A stretch of DNA of 40,751 nucleotides from Heterotrichella gracilis (lineage: Eukaryota > Sar > Xanthophyceae > Tribonematales > Xanthonemataceae): the NCBI GenBank assembly GCA_032358255.1, contig JAULBX010027119.1, positions 1-40,751 of the forward strand, read 5' to 3'. Each line of letters begins with the position of its first letter. Within the stretch, counting starts at the first letter, position 1. Under the pieces are notes generated by a model. It had not been told where the DNA came from. It ran no database searches and worked only from the letters and a program-made list of their open reading frames with translations. The position numbers and the translations under genes were made by a program. Positions 1 through 9,291 of the stretch are shown piece after piece.

Positions 1-254
1 CCTTGCTTAGTTGAACTCAAGACTCAACTCAAACTCAGGTGCTGAGCCAACGGCTGGGTCGACCGTTGGAGGGGTTGCATTAGGGTGTAGGGTTTTAGGG
101 TTGCGGCCTCAAAGAGTGCCGCATGCTGGCCCACATGGGTACTTTCCAGCGGCCTTACTACCGGTGGTTGCTCCAGGGTGAGCACGGTGAGTGCCTAAAC
201 CCTAAACCCTAACCAGCTGCTCGGGAAAGAGAACTTAAAACCCTAAACCCTTAC

Positions 255-430
255 CAGCTGTTCCGGAGTGAGCATGGTGAGTGCCTCTTGGTACCATGGC
301 TGCAGGGATTGCAATTGACCTTCCGGGATTTCGCAGGTTGACAGGATCCCCGTGATGCACAGTGGGGCTGGCTCCAAGGTTGGTAGTTCGTTTGTCAGGT
401 AGCCACACACGCTGAGGATGAAGGTGTTCA
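255..430 (-). CDS. Orphan coding exon, probably of the membrane-protein gene to its right
   Basis: An open stretch of 58 codons lies between a good acceptor (TGTGTGCAG, just above 430) and a consensus donor (GTAAGG, just below 255). It reads NTFILSVCGYLTNELP at the start and ALTMLTPEQL at the end. It enters in phase 1 and leaves in phase 0. I could not connect it in frame to the exon ending at 1317. The region between (431-1316) holds only repeats and small degenerate exon-like pieces. Its acceptor side is the seed of a three-copy tandem array at 416-605. Family unknown. Confidence 0.5.
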
Positions 431-605
431 CTGCACACAAGGGGGGTAATGCAGCCTTAGGGTTGCGGTTTAGGGTTAAGGATGAAGGTGTTCACTGCAC
501 AAGAAGGGGGTAATGCAGCCTTAGGGTTGCGGTTTAGGGTTAGGATGAAGGTCTTCACTGCAGCAAGGGAGGGCAATTGCAGCTTCAGGGCCATGGTTCA
601 GGGTT
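416..605. repeat. Tandem array, unit about 63 bp, three copies: exon edge + acceptor + TTTAGGG filler
   Basis: Units begin at about 416, 480 and 543. Each contains the first bases of the exon at 255-430, its minus-strand acceptor, a short spacer, and a TTTAGGGTTA-type run at the join. The first two units are nearly identical and the third is more diverged. This is the clearest view of the duplicated unit in the window. Confidence 0.85.
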
Positions 606-779
606 TAGAACCTTAGGGTCAGAGGCATGCCAAGAAAGAAATGCATCCATCAGCCCACGACAGAGCTTGGTGGGTGGTGATGGAATTGCCAATCCGGCTG
701 TATCGCTGGATCACACGCGCTACCAATGATCTAATTGGCCAAATTCCGCTTGCAAGCTACAAGTGCCCTATTGTAGGGT

Positions 780-1020
780 TTAGGGTCTAGGGCTCGCACA
801 TGCTCCAGGCACAATGGTGCAGGGAGTATAAAGTTCAGGTTTAGGGTTTAGGATTTCGGGCACGCACATGCTTCCAGGACAGCATAGTCATCGCTCACGT
901 TCTGCATCGTCCTGCTTGAGGGATTAGGGCCTTGGGTGTTCAAGGTTTAGGGTTTTAGGGCTCGTACATGCTTCGGGGACGGTGTTGTCAGTGCTTGTGT
1001 CCTGCACTGTCACCGCAATC
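780..1020. repeat. Three degenerate copies of a small exon-like piece with TTTAGGG runs between
   Basis: On the minus strand, three pieces share the core GAAGCATGT or GGAGCATGTGCG, at about 955-1012, 858-915 and 795-835. Each lies beside a TTTAGGG/CCCTAAA run. The copies encode different short peptides, and none could be fixed as the true exon. The rest of 431-1316 shows no other supportable gene. Confidence 0.5.
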
Positions 1021-1316
1021 AGCAGACCCTCAACCAAGGCCCTGCGATATACCCTAAACGGGTCAGCAAACCCTGCACTAAGGTTCAACACAAACCCTAC
1101 TGCCTTCAAGGTGACCAAACCCTACAGTAGGGTCCCGCATGATTCGGTCCAAAGGGACCCAACCCTGCATTGAGCCTCCGCACATATAAATGAAATGCAA
1201 TGCTGTATACACGCCCACTTCTGTGCAAGCCCTTGGCAACTGCACGGGCATACTCACAACCCCTAAGACCCTACACAAGGGTTCTGGATAGGGTTTGGTT
1301 AGGGTTTCCATCGCAC

Positions 1317-4300
1317 CATATCGCCAGCTTCGGCACATGATACAGTGGGGACATGTCCATGACCAGCGCGTTTGGGGTTTTGGCTAGGGTTTCCTCCACG
1401 CGGCGCTTCATCCACAGCCAGCCGCGCTTCAAGGGGGAAACATTATGACCGCCCATCAGGTAGAGGAGGAACGACTGCGAGGCAAGGGGAGGATTGTCAC
1501 AGGCGGGGACCAGGAGGATTGCCGGCACAAAAACCTAGATTATAAACCCTTCCTCATGCTCCACTGCTGTTGGCAAGTGCATTGAAGCCAGGATTCTTCT
1601 ATGATACCAAGATGATTGTTTACAAGACTGAAATCACAGACACCATGTCCATTGAGCATGGGAATGCACGAGGGAAGGTATCACAAGGGTCTAATGTCGG
1701 ATAAGCTCCCAGTCAGCTAGTCTCGACAAAGCGCGATGCAAAACCCTGCCAGTAGCTCCAACTGTGGGCGTGCACAGGGATTAGGGTTTTGCGGCAGGGT
1801 CTCCGCACGTGCCCCAGCAGGGTTTACATTTTCAGCAGGCGTTCAGGGTTTTAGGGTTTTGTGTTCAGGGTTTTACCGTTTTCAGGGTTTTAGGGTTTTG
1901 TTTTCAGGGTGCTTACCGTGTTCCAGCAGGTGTATTGCACGAAGCCACACCACAGGAGGACCGGCCCGTGCTTTTCGAAAAAGCACCTGGGATTTGCCAC
2001 CAGCCCCACGTTGGGCACCAAAAAGGCGGCGGCGTTCAGCATCTGCACAAAAAGGAAGACCAGGTTCCACATCACCACCTTCTGGCGCTTGTTCTTCCTG
2101 CGCAAAGGGTTTTCAGGGTTTGGTAGGGTTTGGTAGGGTAATTAGCCATGCACGAAAAGGAAGACCAGATTCCAGAGGACCACCTTCTGGCGCTTGTTCT
2201 TCCTGCGCAGGGGTTTCAAGGGTTTGGTGGGGTTTGGTGGGGTAATCAGCCATGCACGGAAAGGAAGGCTAGGATCCAGAGGACCACCTTCTGGCGCTTG
2301 TTCTTCCTGAAAAGGGTTGTTAGGGTTTGAGAGGGTTATTGGCCTAGCGAGGTCAGATTGTTGGTAGGGTGTTGTGCACAGCTGTTCAGGTATGAGCTTC
2401 AAGAGTTGCTACTCTGGCTGTGTCGCTGGAACGCGTGTAAGTACATGCAATACTGGCCAGGTGAGTACACATAATGATAATGGGGACTTGTGTGATACAG
2501 GCACGGTCTGGCCAAACCCTCGCCCGTACCATTCAAGCTTTGCTTGGTGCACCTTCCAAAGGCGAAACAGAGTCATCCCCGTCATGAACAGCATTCCCCC
2601 TAGCGAGATTGATCCTATCACCACCCCGGTGATGGTCATCTTGCGGTTTGTCAGCAGCTCGATACCAGACTGCATCAACGGGGGAGTGCACAGGAGTGAT
2701 CAGTTATAATGGGCACGCTTGATCATGCGTGTATTGCATCACACCTCGCCACAACTGGTGCGGTGCAGCGACATGGACGTTACCACCACTAATTACACAG
2801 GAGTAATCAGTTGTAATGGGCACACTTGATCAAGTGCGTCACATCACACCTGGCCACAACTGGTGCTGTGCAGCGACATAGACGTTACCACCACTAATTA
2901 CACAGGAGTAATCAGTTATAATGGGCACACTTGATCAAGTGCGTCACATCACACCTGGCCACAACTTGTGCTGTGCAGAGACATGGAATGTTTGACCATA
3001 TTTGAACACCATGTGATGCGATGTGGAATGAAAGCCATTGCACCATGTGATGGTCAGCCTGCGGTTGCTCAGCACACGCTGGATTATGGCTCATGACCCG
3101 CCACGTGGCACTTCACAAAGCGCGGTGTGACCCTATGGGGCAGGGGCGCACCCTGGCGCATACAGATAGCAAAAACCCTAAACCCTGCACCACGCACCAC
3201 GTTATTCCTGGCGATTAGTTCGAAGATGAGCAATCCCAGGGCCACACAGGCAAAGAGCCACACCGCGATGATCAGTTGCTGCAGGCAGGGGAGGGGGCAG
3301 AATTACATAACATGTGACACCCTAAATCCCTAAAGAAGAAGTTCAGGGCCACACAGGCGACGAGCCACCATGCGATGATCAGTGGCTGCAGCAAGGGGAG
3401 AGGGCAGGTTGGTACCAGCAACCCTAGGACTGCAGATAACGCAAGAGCAACACACGGTGTAAACAGCTCAAGCAAAGGACCCGATGCGGCAGCATGAGCA
3501 AAGCTAGCTGTTATTCTGGCTGTAGTCTTATTAAGGTGCGTATGCAACTAAGAACGGGCATCCCAGGGCCACAAAGGCGCAGATGGACATTGGAATGATG
3601 GGTTGCTGCAGGCAGGGGAGGCGGCTGATCACAGGGAATGAAAATCAAACAGATGCTGCAGACGGCCAAGAGCGAATCCAGGCGCAAAAAGGGCAGGGCA
3701 CACCATCATCACAATGTGCGCTGGAGGGGAGGTGCACTTAACCCCATTTCCACCCATCTCCTCACAGTCCATTACCCCCCACCCACCTTGCTCTGCTTGT
3801 GCGACAGGTACTCCATCTTGATGGTGACATCGGTCTCGGGGTTGGTCACGCGGTAGGGGGTCAGATGCTCCTCCCCACCACCCTTCAACACATTTTGCAA
3901 TCACGATCCTGCCACACTACCCTCAAGAATGACACAACCCTGCTTACGAGTCTTTGGTTTTCTTCCCGTTCCAGCACCACCAATTACTCACCTTGCTCTG
4001 CTTGTGAGACAGGTACTCCATCGTGATGGTGACATCGGTCTCGGGGTTGGTCACGTGGTAGGGGGTCAGATGCTCCTCCCCACCACCCTTGTCAACACAT
4101 TTTGCAATCACGATCAGCCCTGCCCCTGCCACACTACCCTCAAGAATGACACAACCCTGCTTACGTGTCTTTGGTTTTCTTCCCGTTCCAGCACCACAAA
4201 TTACTCACCTTGCTCTGCTTGTGAGACAGGTACTCCATCTTGATGGTGACATCGGTCTCAGGGTTGGTCACGTGGTAGGGGGTCAGGTGCTCATCCTCAC

Positions 4301-4748
4301 CACCCTCCATGCCTAGGTCATCGCTCCCTGGATCGGAAAAGGGTGCCTTGGCCAGAGAATCCTACATCGACATAAGACGATTCAGCAAGATGATGCGAGA
4401 GCTAACCAGGGCTCAGCCTGTCGACCCGCATTGACCTACATATTGAGTTTTAGGGTTGGCGATGTGGCAGGCTGCGAGCTTGTTGCCTGCCCCCCCGTCT
4501 ATGCAAAAGCAATGCTCCTCGCGTCCCAAAAGTCAAAATCGGTGTAGTCAGGCTGATTACCCTCTGTTTGGCTCACGCCATACCTTTGTGTAGGGCACGT
4601 CTGCAGCTTTGCCCTCCCCTGCATTCTCTGTCGCCCCAGGTCCCTGCGGGTGCTCCGCCCCCCCTCTTACAACCCCTGTTTCAACGTCCTCCCCTTCAAC
4701 AACTCCCTCCCCATTCTCCCCACTGACGAGGCCCCTTTGGCTTGCCAT
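1317..4748 (-). CDS. Unrecognised multi-span membrane protein (partial model, 6 exons)
   Basis: The model joins complement exons 4584-4748, 4209-4361, 3198-3278, 2530-2669, 1917-2097 and 1317-1474, giving 292 codons plus two bases. All junctions agree in phase with GT donors and AG acceptors. Residues 1-106 are acidic, glycine-rich and hydrophilic (start MASQRG), so probably cytosolic. Membrane segments follow: one in exon 3 (IIAVWLFACVALGLLIF), one in exon 4 (TGVVIGSISLGGMLFM), a basic loop (KNKRQK), then two in exon 5 and part of one in exon 6. Exon 6 then gives a basic stretch (SPLKRGWLWMKRR). I do not recognise the family. The ATG at 4748 is the first in-frame ATG after the probable upstream acceptor near 4760, so a further 5' exon is possible. 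The gene probably continues below 1317, because the last exon ends in phase 2 with no stop codon. Three exons have echo copies in the adjacent introns. Confidence 0.6.
2044..2310. repeat. Echoes of the exon 5 start of the membrane-protein gene
   Basis: The first ~50 bases of the exon at 1917-2097, with its acceptor, recur at about 2150-2204 and 2259-2309. All three share the block CTTCTGGCGCTTGTTCTTCC on the plus strand. Filler between copies is rich in AGGGTTTGGTAGGG. Both copies keep a usable AG acceptor, but the coding match ends after about 17 codons. Confidence 0.85.
2689..2988. repeat. Tandem repeat, unit about 106 bp, nearly three copies
   Basis: Units start at 2689, 2796 and 2901 with CACAGGAGTRATCAGTT and continue through TGGGCACRCTTGATCA and CCACAACTGGTGC. 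The array lies in the intron just upstream, in transcript sense, of exon 4 of the minus-strand membrane-protein gene. It does not code. At 3050-3085 a diverged piece resembles the start of exon 4 (NRRLTIT against NRKMTIT). Confidence 0.85.
3198..3620. repeat. Three-copy echo array of membrane-protein exon 3
   Basis: The intact exon is 3198-3278. Copies of its first ~50 bases with the pyrimidine-rich acceptor lie at about 3341-3402 and 3553-3620. Each starts with CAACTGATCATC-like sequence after CCTGCAG (minus strand) and contains the peptide CVAL or FVAL. Divergence grows with distance from the intact exon. Confidence 0.8.
3790..4310. repeat. Three-copy echo array of membrane-protein exon 2
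   Basis: The last ~100 bases of exon 2 plus its donor GTGAGT recur three times: intact at 4209-4310, and copies at about 3990-4092 and 3791-3890. The peptide TPYHVTNPETDVTI is conserved in all three and each keeps a GT donor. The copies are highly similar, so the duplication is recent or selected. Confidence 0.85.
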
Positions 4749-6420
4749 AGAACCCTCAAGAACCCTAGCGAGGGTATGTGTGTCGCGCAAGGCTCCAGGA
4801 CAAAGCTTTGTCCCTAGCGCAACGCGGTTGCCAGGGCCAGACCTGTGGGCTTGCTGACGCCCTCAACCGTCCTGATGCCCCAAGCTGAGGTCTTCCTGCA
4901 ACACCCACAGAGGAGCAGAGGTGGATGTTGCCGGAAAACCCTGGCTGTGGTGGCGGTGTGCCTGGGCCTTACTTTGATAATATCTCGGTTGCTAGCCAAG
5001 CAAGTCACAGGTGCTCATGAATAGACACAAGGGGTTGTTCCTCAAGGGACTGATTGGTGAAGCAGGTCTGCCAGTGGAAAGGCGGTTACCAGTACAGTTT
5101 ACATACACTGTGGTGTTTTACTGGCCTTGCTGCTCCCCTGGAAAGTGTAGAGTTTGAGTGTATTGACCGTGGCGAGAGCCGCAGGCAAGTTGGTTGCACA
5201 CAGTTCACGACCAAGGTGTTCAAATTGCACCTAGCAAAAAGCCATGCAAAGAAACCAACAGTTCTAGGTGAACACCCTCGTGTGACATCGCATCCCGTGG
5301 AAGCAACGTCAACTTATGCGGCATAAGGCACTGAAATGGGACCGCGAGTGCACTTTGTCGGGTTGTGCACGGGTTGATGGGTCGGGCACGTGTTCATCTG
5401 GCGCATGCATGCATGCATACGCAATTTGCAAGCTGGCAGCACCGCCCACCTCTCCCAAGGACAAGAAATACATACCAGCCCCAAGCAGGACGTGCGCATC
5501 GCAGCAGTGCCTTCAATCTTTGCCACTTGAGGTGCGGGCGAAGTGGTTGTTGATGATTCAACAGGTGGTTGACTGGAATATACCGTAATCTTGTAACGCT
5601 ACGAAACTATCAAAGACCGAGCACCGTGTCCAAGCTCCGTGGTTTGGTGTCAACTGCTGTGTGAGGTTGAGAATGCACTGCTGGTTTCAAGTGTTGCGTG
5701 TTAATAAGGTAGCCAGCTTGCACACCCCAGCGAACGACCGAGCTTATGTGACTGTGTGCAAGCATAAGGTGGCTAGCAGTTTACGAGCCTTGATGTCTAG
5801 AAGCCGTCGCAACTTTGATGTAGAAGCAGAGAGGTCTCCAAAGAAGGTTTGCAAGGAAATGGCTGCACAAGATACGCTAGATATGGGTTGCGAAGTACGG
5901 TACTGCCCACCTACTGGCAGTGACAAGGCAAAAGCAGGGACAAGTCACCCAAACAGCTCATAATTACGGTATATTTTTTCCACAAAGGCCACTCCCCTGA
6001 ACTTCAGACTGACGCCTAACTTTTCGACACCCTGACTGGGAGACTCTTGCACCCGTCTTGGGCGTGTTAACAGCCTACAGCCAGCTTTGCCCATAGTTTG
6101 GATCTACGCCTCGTCATGTGGGCCAACAAGGTTGAGCACTATTGAGTGGAGCCCACCGTGCAATGGGTCCAGCTCTACACTGGCGTCAACTGCTTTTCTC
6201 ATCTGGCAAGAGCAAGGCAGCAGCCCTATCGTTGGACGCATCTCACAGTATATCTAGCCTCATCAGTGGTTACACGTGGCTACAAACAAGCCGGGCTGGC
6301 AAAGCACCGAGCGCTTGTCAGCAACACAAGGCAACCACAGTTTCACTGCCCCATGGCAGTGGTTTGATCCCCGCAAGGGAGGTGCAGCACCCAGGGTGGC
6401 AGGTAGCAAGGGCATCCACT
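4749..6420. other. Intergenic region, no supportable gene
   Basis: This lies between the membrane-protein start and the RPS10 stop. Several short open frames occur (for example 5054-5326, 5316-5588, 5661-5963 on the plus strand), but none shows a recognisable domain, clear splice pattern or exon-like codon use. A 13-bp perfect inverted repeat flanks 5577-5975. A GCAT-type simple run sits at about 5404-5418. Confidence 0.5.
5577..5975. repeat. 13-bp inverted repeat pair, possible small MITE-like element
   Basis: AATATACCGTAAT at 5577-5589 is matched exactly, in reverse complement, by ATTACGGTATATT at 5963-5975. The enclosed segment is about 400 bp. I see no convincing target-site duplication. 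A pair this long could arise by chance in a window of this size. Confidence 0.3.
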
Positions 6421-8580
6421 CTATGCTGGTGGTGGGCCGCCGCGGCCAAAGCCGCCGCCACCGCCGCCGCCAAACTCGGGGCGGTAGCCGCCGGGGGCTC
6501 CAGCCTGGAGGTGGGGATCACAAAAAACACGTCAGCAACCCAGAAAGTGACCAACACAGGGTTGCTGGAAAGAGCAAACAAGGCTCTATCCTAGCGCCAG
6601 CATAGCGGGTGCCGGTGAGGAGGACGGTAGTGTGTGCGTGCGTGTGATGCTGGTATGTGCACATGCGTAGATAGATATTTATTTATGTATTTTATTTTAT
6701 TTTTTGCATGGGGAGGGGGAGGCTCAAAGAGCTGGGTTAGCTAGTGGTGTCAGCAACGAGCCAGAATAACGGTTCTCTGCTACCGTCCTATGTTTTTTTT
6801 CATTGCCACGCACCCCCTCAATGCGGTAATGCAAGGCAAGCATATGGCATATGGCATATGTCATGTCATGCCAGCCGCCATTTGCACACTGCTCAGCATG
6901 CAACTCCTTGCAGCACGGCAGAGCTGCAACAGACAGAAGTCTGGGTGGATTCGAGAAGGGGTATGGAAGACCACACACCAAAAGTTAATCCTGGCCCCAG
7001 ATATATGCCCATGATACACCTCAATGAAATCCATTAACCGTACCTTGTCGTCGTCACGACGTCCACGGCCGAAGCCACCCTCACGTGGAGGTCCGCCGCG
7101 GTACCCCTCGCGGTCGCCGCGGGGGGGTCCGTCGAAGCGGCGTGGGGGCCTGTCGCCACGGTCACCCCTGCAAGGAGAAAGAGACACCCAGTGAGCCACA
7201 TTACAGGGGTGTTGGTGCAGAACCCTAAACCCTACGCAGTGTCAATGGCCGGGTGATGCCCTGGTGTACCCATTGGCGTGTGGGTGCCCTTGAATCACTC
7301 GTTATGAGTGGCCAAGTGGATGACAGGGCAAGGTACACTATTGCATACATATGACCACTACTGTGTGGGCGCCATGCCCAGTGGGTGCCTTGGGCAGGGC
7401 ACGAAGGAGCGAGCAAGAACACCTGTCCCCTTTTTAGGGTTTAGCCTTAGGGTTTAGGGTTTGAGCGGAGGCACACCTGTCGCCACGGTCGCCGCCGGGT
7501 GGTCCGCGGCGCACTTCCAGTGGGCGGTTGGACTTCTTGTGGGTGGCGGGCACAATCTCCTCGGGCAGGTTGAGGTACTCGCGCAGGTAGTCGATGCCCT
7601 CCTGCTCCAGGAACCTGCGGGCAAGGGTTGGGGTTTTAGGAGTTAGAGAATTTGGGCTGCTTGGGAGATTGAGGTACTCGCGCGGGTGGTTGATGCCCTC
7701 CTGCTCGAGGAAACCTGCTGGCAAGAGTTTACAGTTTAGAGGGTTTAGGGGGTTTGAGGCTGCTCGGAGAGGTTGAGGTCATCGCGCAGGGTGGTCAATG
7801 CCCTCTTGCGCAAGGACTCTTCAATGAGAGGGTTAAGGGGTTTAGGGGTTTAGGGGTAAGGTTTGTGGTTCAGGCTGTGGACTGGCTAGGGAGGGGTACC
7901 CATGCACATGATATCATTATGATGCATGATGTGGGTGGACGCGTTGTGGCACGCTTTGCGGAGTTGTGTTGCAAGGTATCTGTGATATTGCTGTGGGTTT
8001 GAGTGTTTGTTGCTTGGAAAGGGTGGGGGCACAGGGATGATGCCCATGATGGGCGGCGACTGAGTGATGCATAGTTGCAAGTATTAAAATCAGACGCAAG
8101 ATCCAGGTATTGGGTTCAAAGTGATATGTTCGTTTTGTATAAGCCCCTGTGCAAATGAGTAAGGCTCACCAGTAGTAGTGGCGCCATGCGTACTGCTCCC
8201 TCACAAACTTCTTGGAGGTGAAGCTCTGCATGAGCTTGATCACTTGCAGGTTGGGCACATCGATCTCGGGGTGCTTGGCCAGATTGAAGTCCTTCTCGGC
8301 AAAGACAACACCCTCTGCAAGGTTGAGAACGACAATCAGACTAGCGCTGAGTACGCTCTGCAACAGCACGACTCTTGACGGCTGTTCCCACTGTTCCCCA
8401 CGCAGATGCAACCGGGCTCGTCCAAAGCAAATGGCTTCTCAAAACCCTTGCTTATGGAGAAAACGCCCATACAGGAAGTGCGATATGCCCGCACATATAT
8501 ATGCTCACAGGTGCATAGGTCTACGCACCCTTGAAGAGGTACTTGTACACCTCCTTGCGGTTCTTCTTGGGGATCAGCAT
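6421..8580 (-). CDS. RPS10: 40S ribosomal protein S10 (eS10)
   Basis: This is a component of the cytosolic small ribosomal subunit, at the head near the mRNA entry region. Exons are complement 8529-8580, 8170-8314, 7477-7614, 7044-7167 and 6421-6504. They sum to 543 nt and encode 180 aa, close to the usual 150-180 aa. Family signatures are unmistakable: start [20 protein letters not shown], then [28 protein letters not shown], and [17 protein letters not shown]. The C-terminal third is an RGG-type tail ([20 protein letters not shown]) ending in FGRGGPPPA. All four introns join in phase. The intron between exons 2 and 3 holds two decayed copies of the exon 3 start. The gene is head to head with PPAN. 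Confidence 0.95.
7433..7463. repeat. Interstitial telomere-like run in RPS10 intron 3
   Basis: The run is TTTAGGG-type on the plus strand. It therefore reads CCCTAAA in the transcript, starting about 14 nt after the exon 3 donor GTGTGC. Confidence 0.8.
7614..7819. repeat. Echo copies of the RPS10 exon 3 start
   Basis: Two tandem copies of the exon 3 5' part lie upstream in transcript sense, at about 7656-7722 and 7759-7819. The nearer one still reads [17 protein letters not shown]. The farther one is frayed ([12 protein letters not shown]). Filler contains CCCTAAA-like runs in the transcript sense, and the nearer copy keeps an AG acceptor. Divergence increases with distance. Confidence 0.85.
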
Positions 8581-9291
8581 CTTGAAAGGGTAGGAGTACT
8601 TCGCGTCAGCTCAAGGCCGACTCGACTCCCAGGAATCTGCACAGATATAGTTATGCAATATGAGGAGGGTGCGTGAGGTGCGGGTATGTGGGATTTTGGG
8701 CGCACAGGTGATGGGTTGTGGAGGATGGGTGCAGACACGGACCAGTGCGCACGGAGTGGAGCACAGTAGTGCGGGTGATTGTGCTTGAGAAGATGCAAAC
8801 AGGGTGCAAGCAGTGGGGGTGGGACCCGGCGTACCTGTTGCAAAAGGAAAGAGGGAGTCGCCGGCGATGCATGCTGCTTTTCAAGCAGACGCCAGAAGGT
8901 GGTGGCGGCGACGGCCGGCGGGGGGAGGGTGAATGGCGGACGGCGGCAGGTCCACCCAGGTGGGTCATGATGATGTGCACAAAGGTTTCTTACAAAGGGG
9001 TACGCAAGCGCCGCCAAAGGTGGTTATACTGACGGCGCGCAGCGTCTCCAGACCAACAGTGTCTCCATTCTCGACCAGGTTATTGCACTGTCGGCGCAAC
9101 GTAACTAGGGTTGGCATGCTGGCAAGGCGTCAGGTGGGCACCCGAATAGATACTGGCCATACTACACTTGCGCGCTGAGCGCCGCGCCTGTATCATCAAC
9201 CCCAGCACGCGCGTGACCCTCTGTCTACTTAAAGCACCAAGCAGCACCGCAAACCGGGCCTTCAGGAGGTGGCCCCGCACCCGCCAGCGCC
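8581..9291. promoter_or_regulatory. Divergent RPS10/PPAN intergenic region, likely shared promoter
   Basis: 711 bp separate the two start codons, so both promoters and 5' UTRs must lie here. I see no clear TATA box. The CCCTAAA 'telo-box' known from plant translation-gene promoters is not obvious here, although it is plentiful in the introns of both genes. Only a single TAGGGTT lies at about 9107. Open frames in this stretch have no recognisable protein character. Confidence 0.4.

Noticed and set aside
1..1300. Chromosome end (telomere)
   Set aside because: The TTTAGGG motifs are short, degenerate and interrupted, occur throughout the window, and never form a terminal tandem array.
1546..1677. 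Open plus-strand stretch containing GFFYDTKMIVYKTEIT and a following GT
   Set aside because: It reads like protein, but there is no clear acceptor and no neighbour to join, and it lies inside a minus-strand intron. The length is within chance.
1736..2245. 169-codon plus-strand open frame
   Set aside because: It lies opposite the membrane-protein exon and its echoes; the repeated peptide text is the antisense of the repeats.
2689..4310. CRISPR-like array
   Set aside because: The repeats are long exon copies or 106-bp units without uniform spacers, in a spliced eukaryotic gene.
5054..5963. Three consecutive 90-100 codon plus-strand frames
   Set aside because: No recognisable domain; they lie in different frames without consistent splice sites. 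Transposon origin could not be supported.
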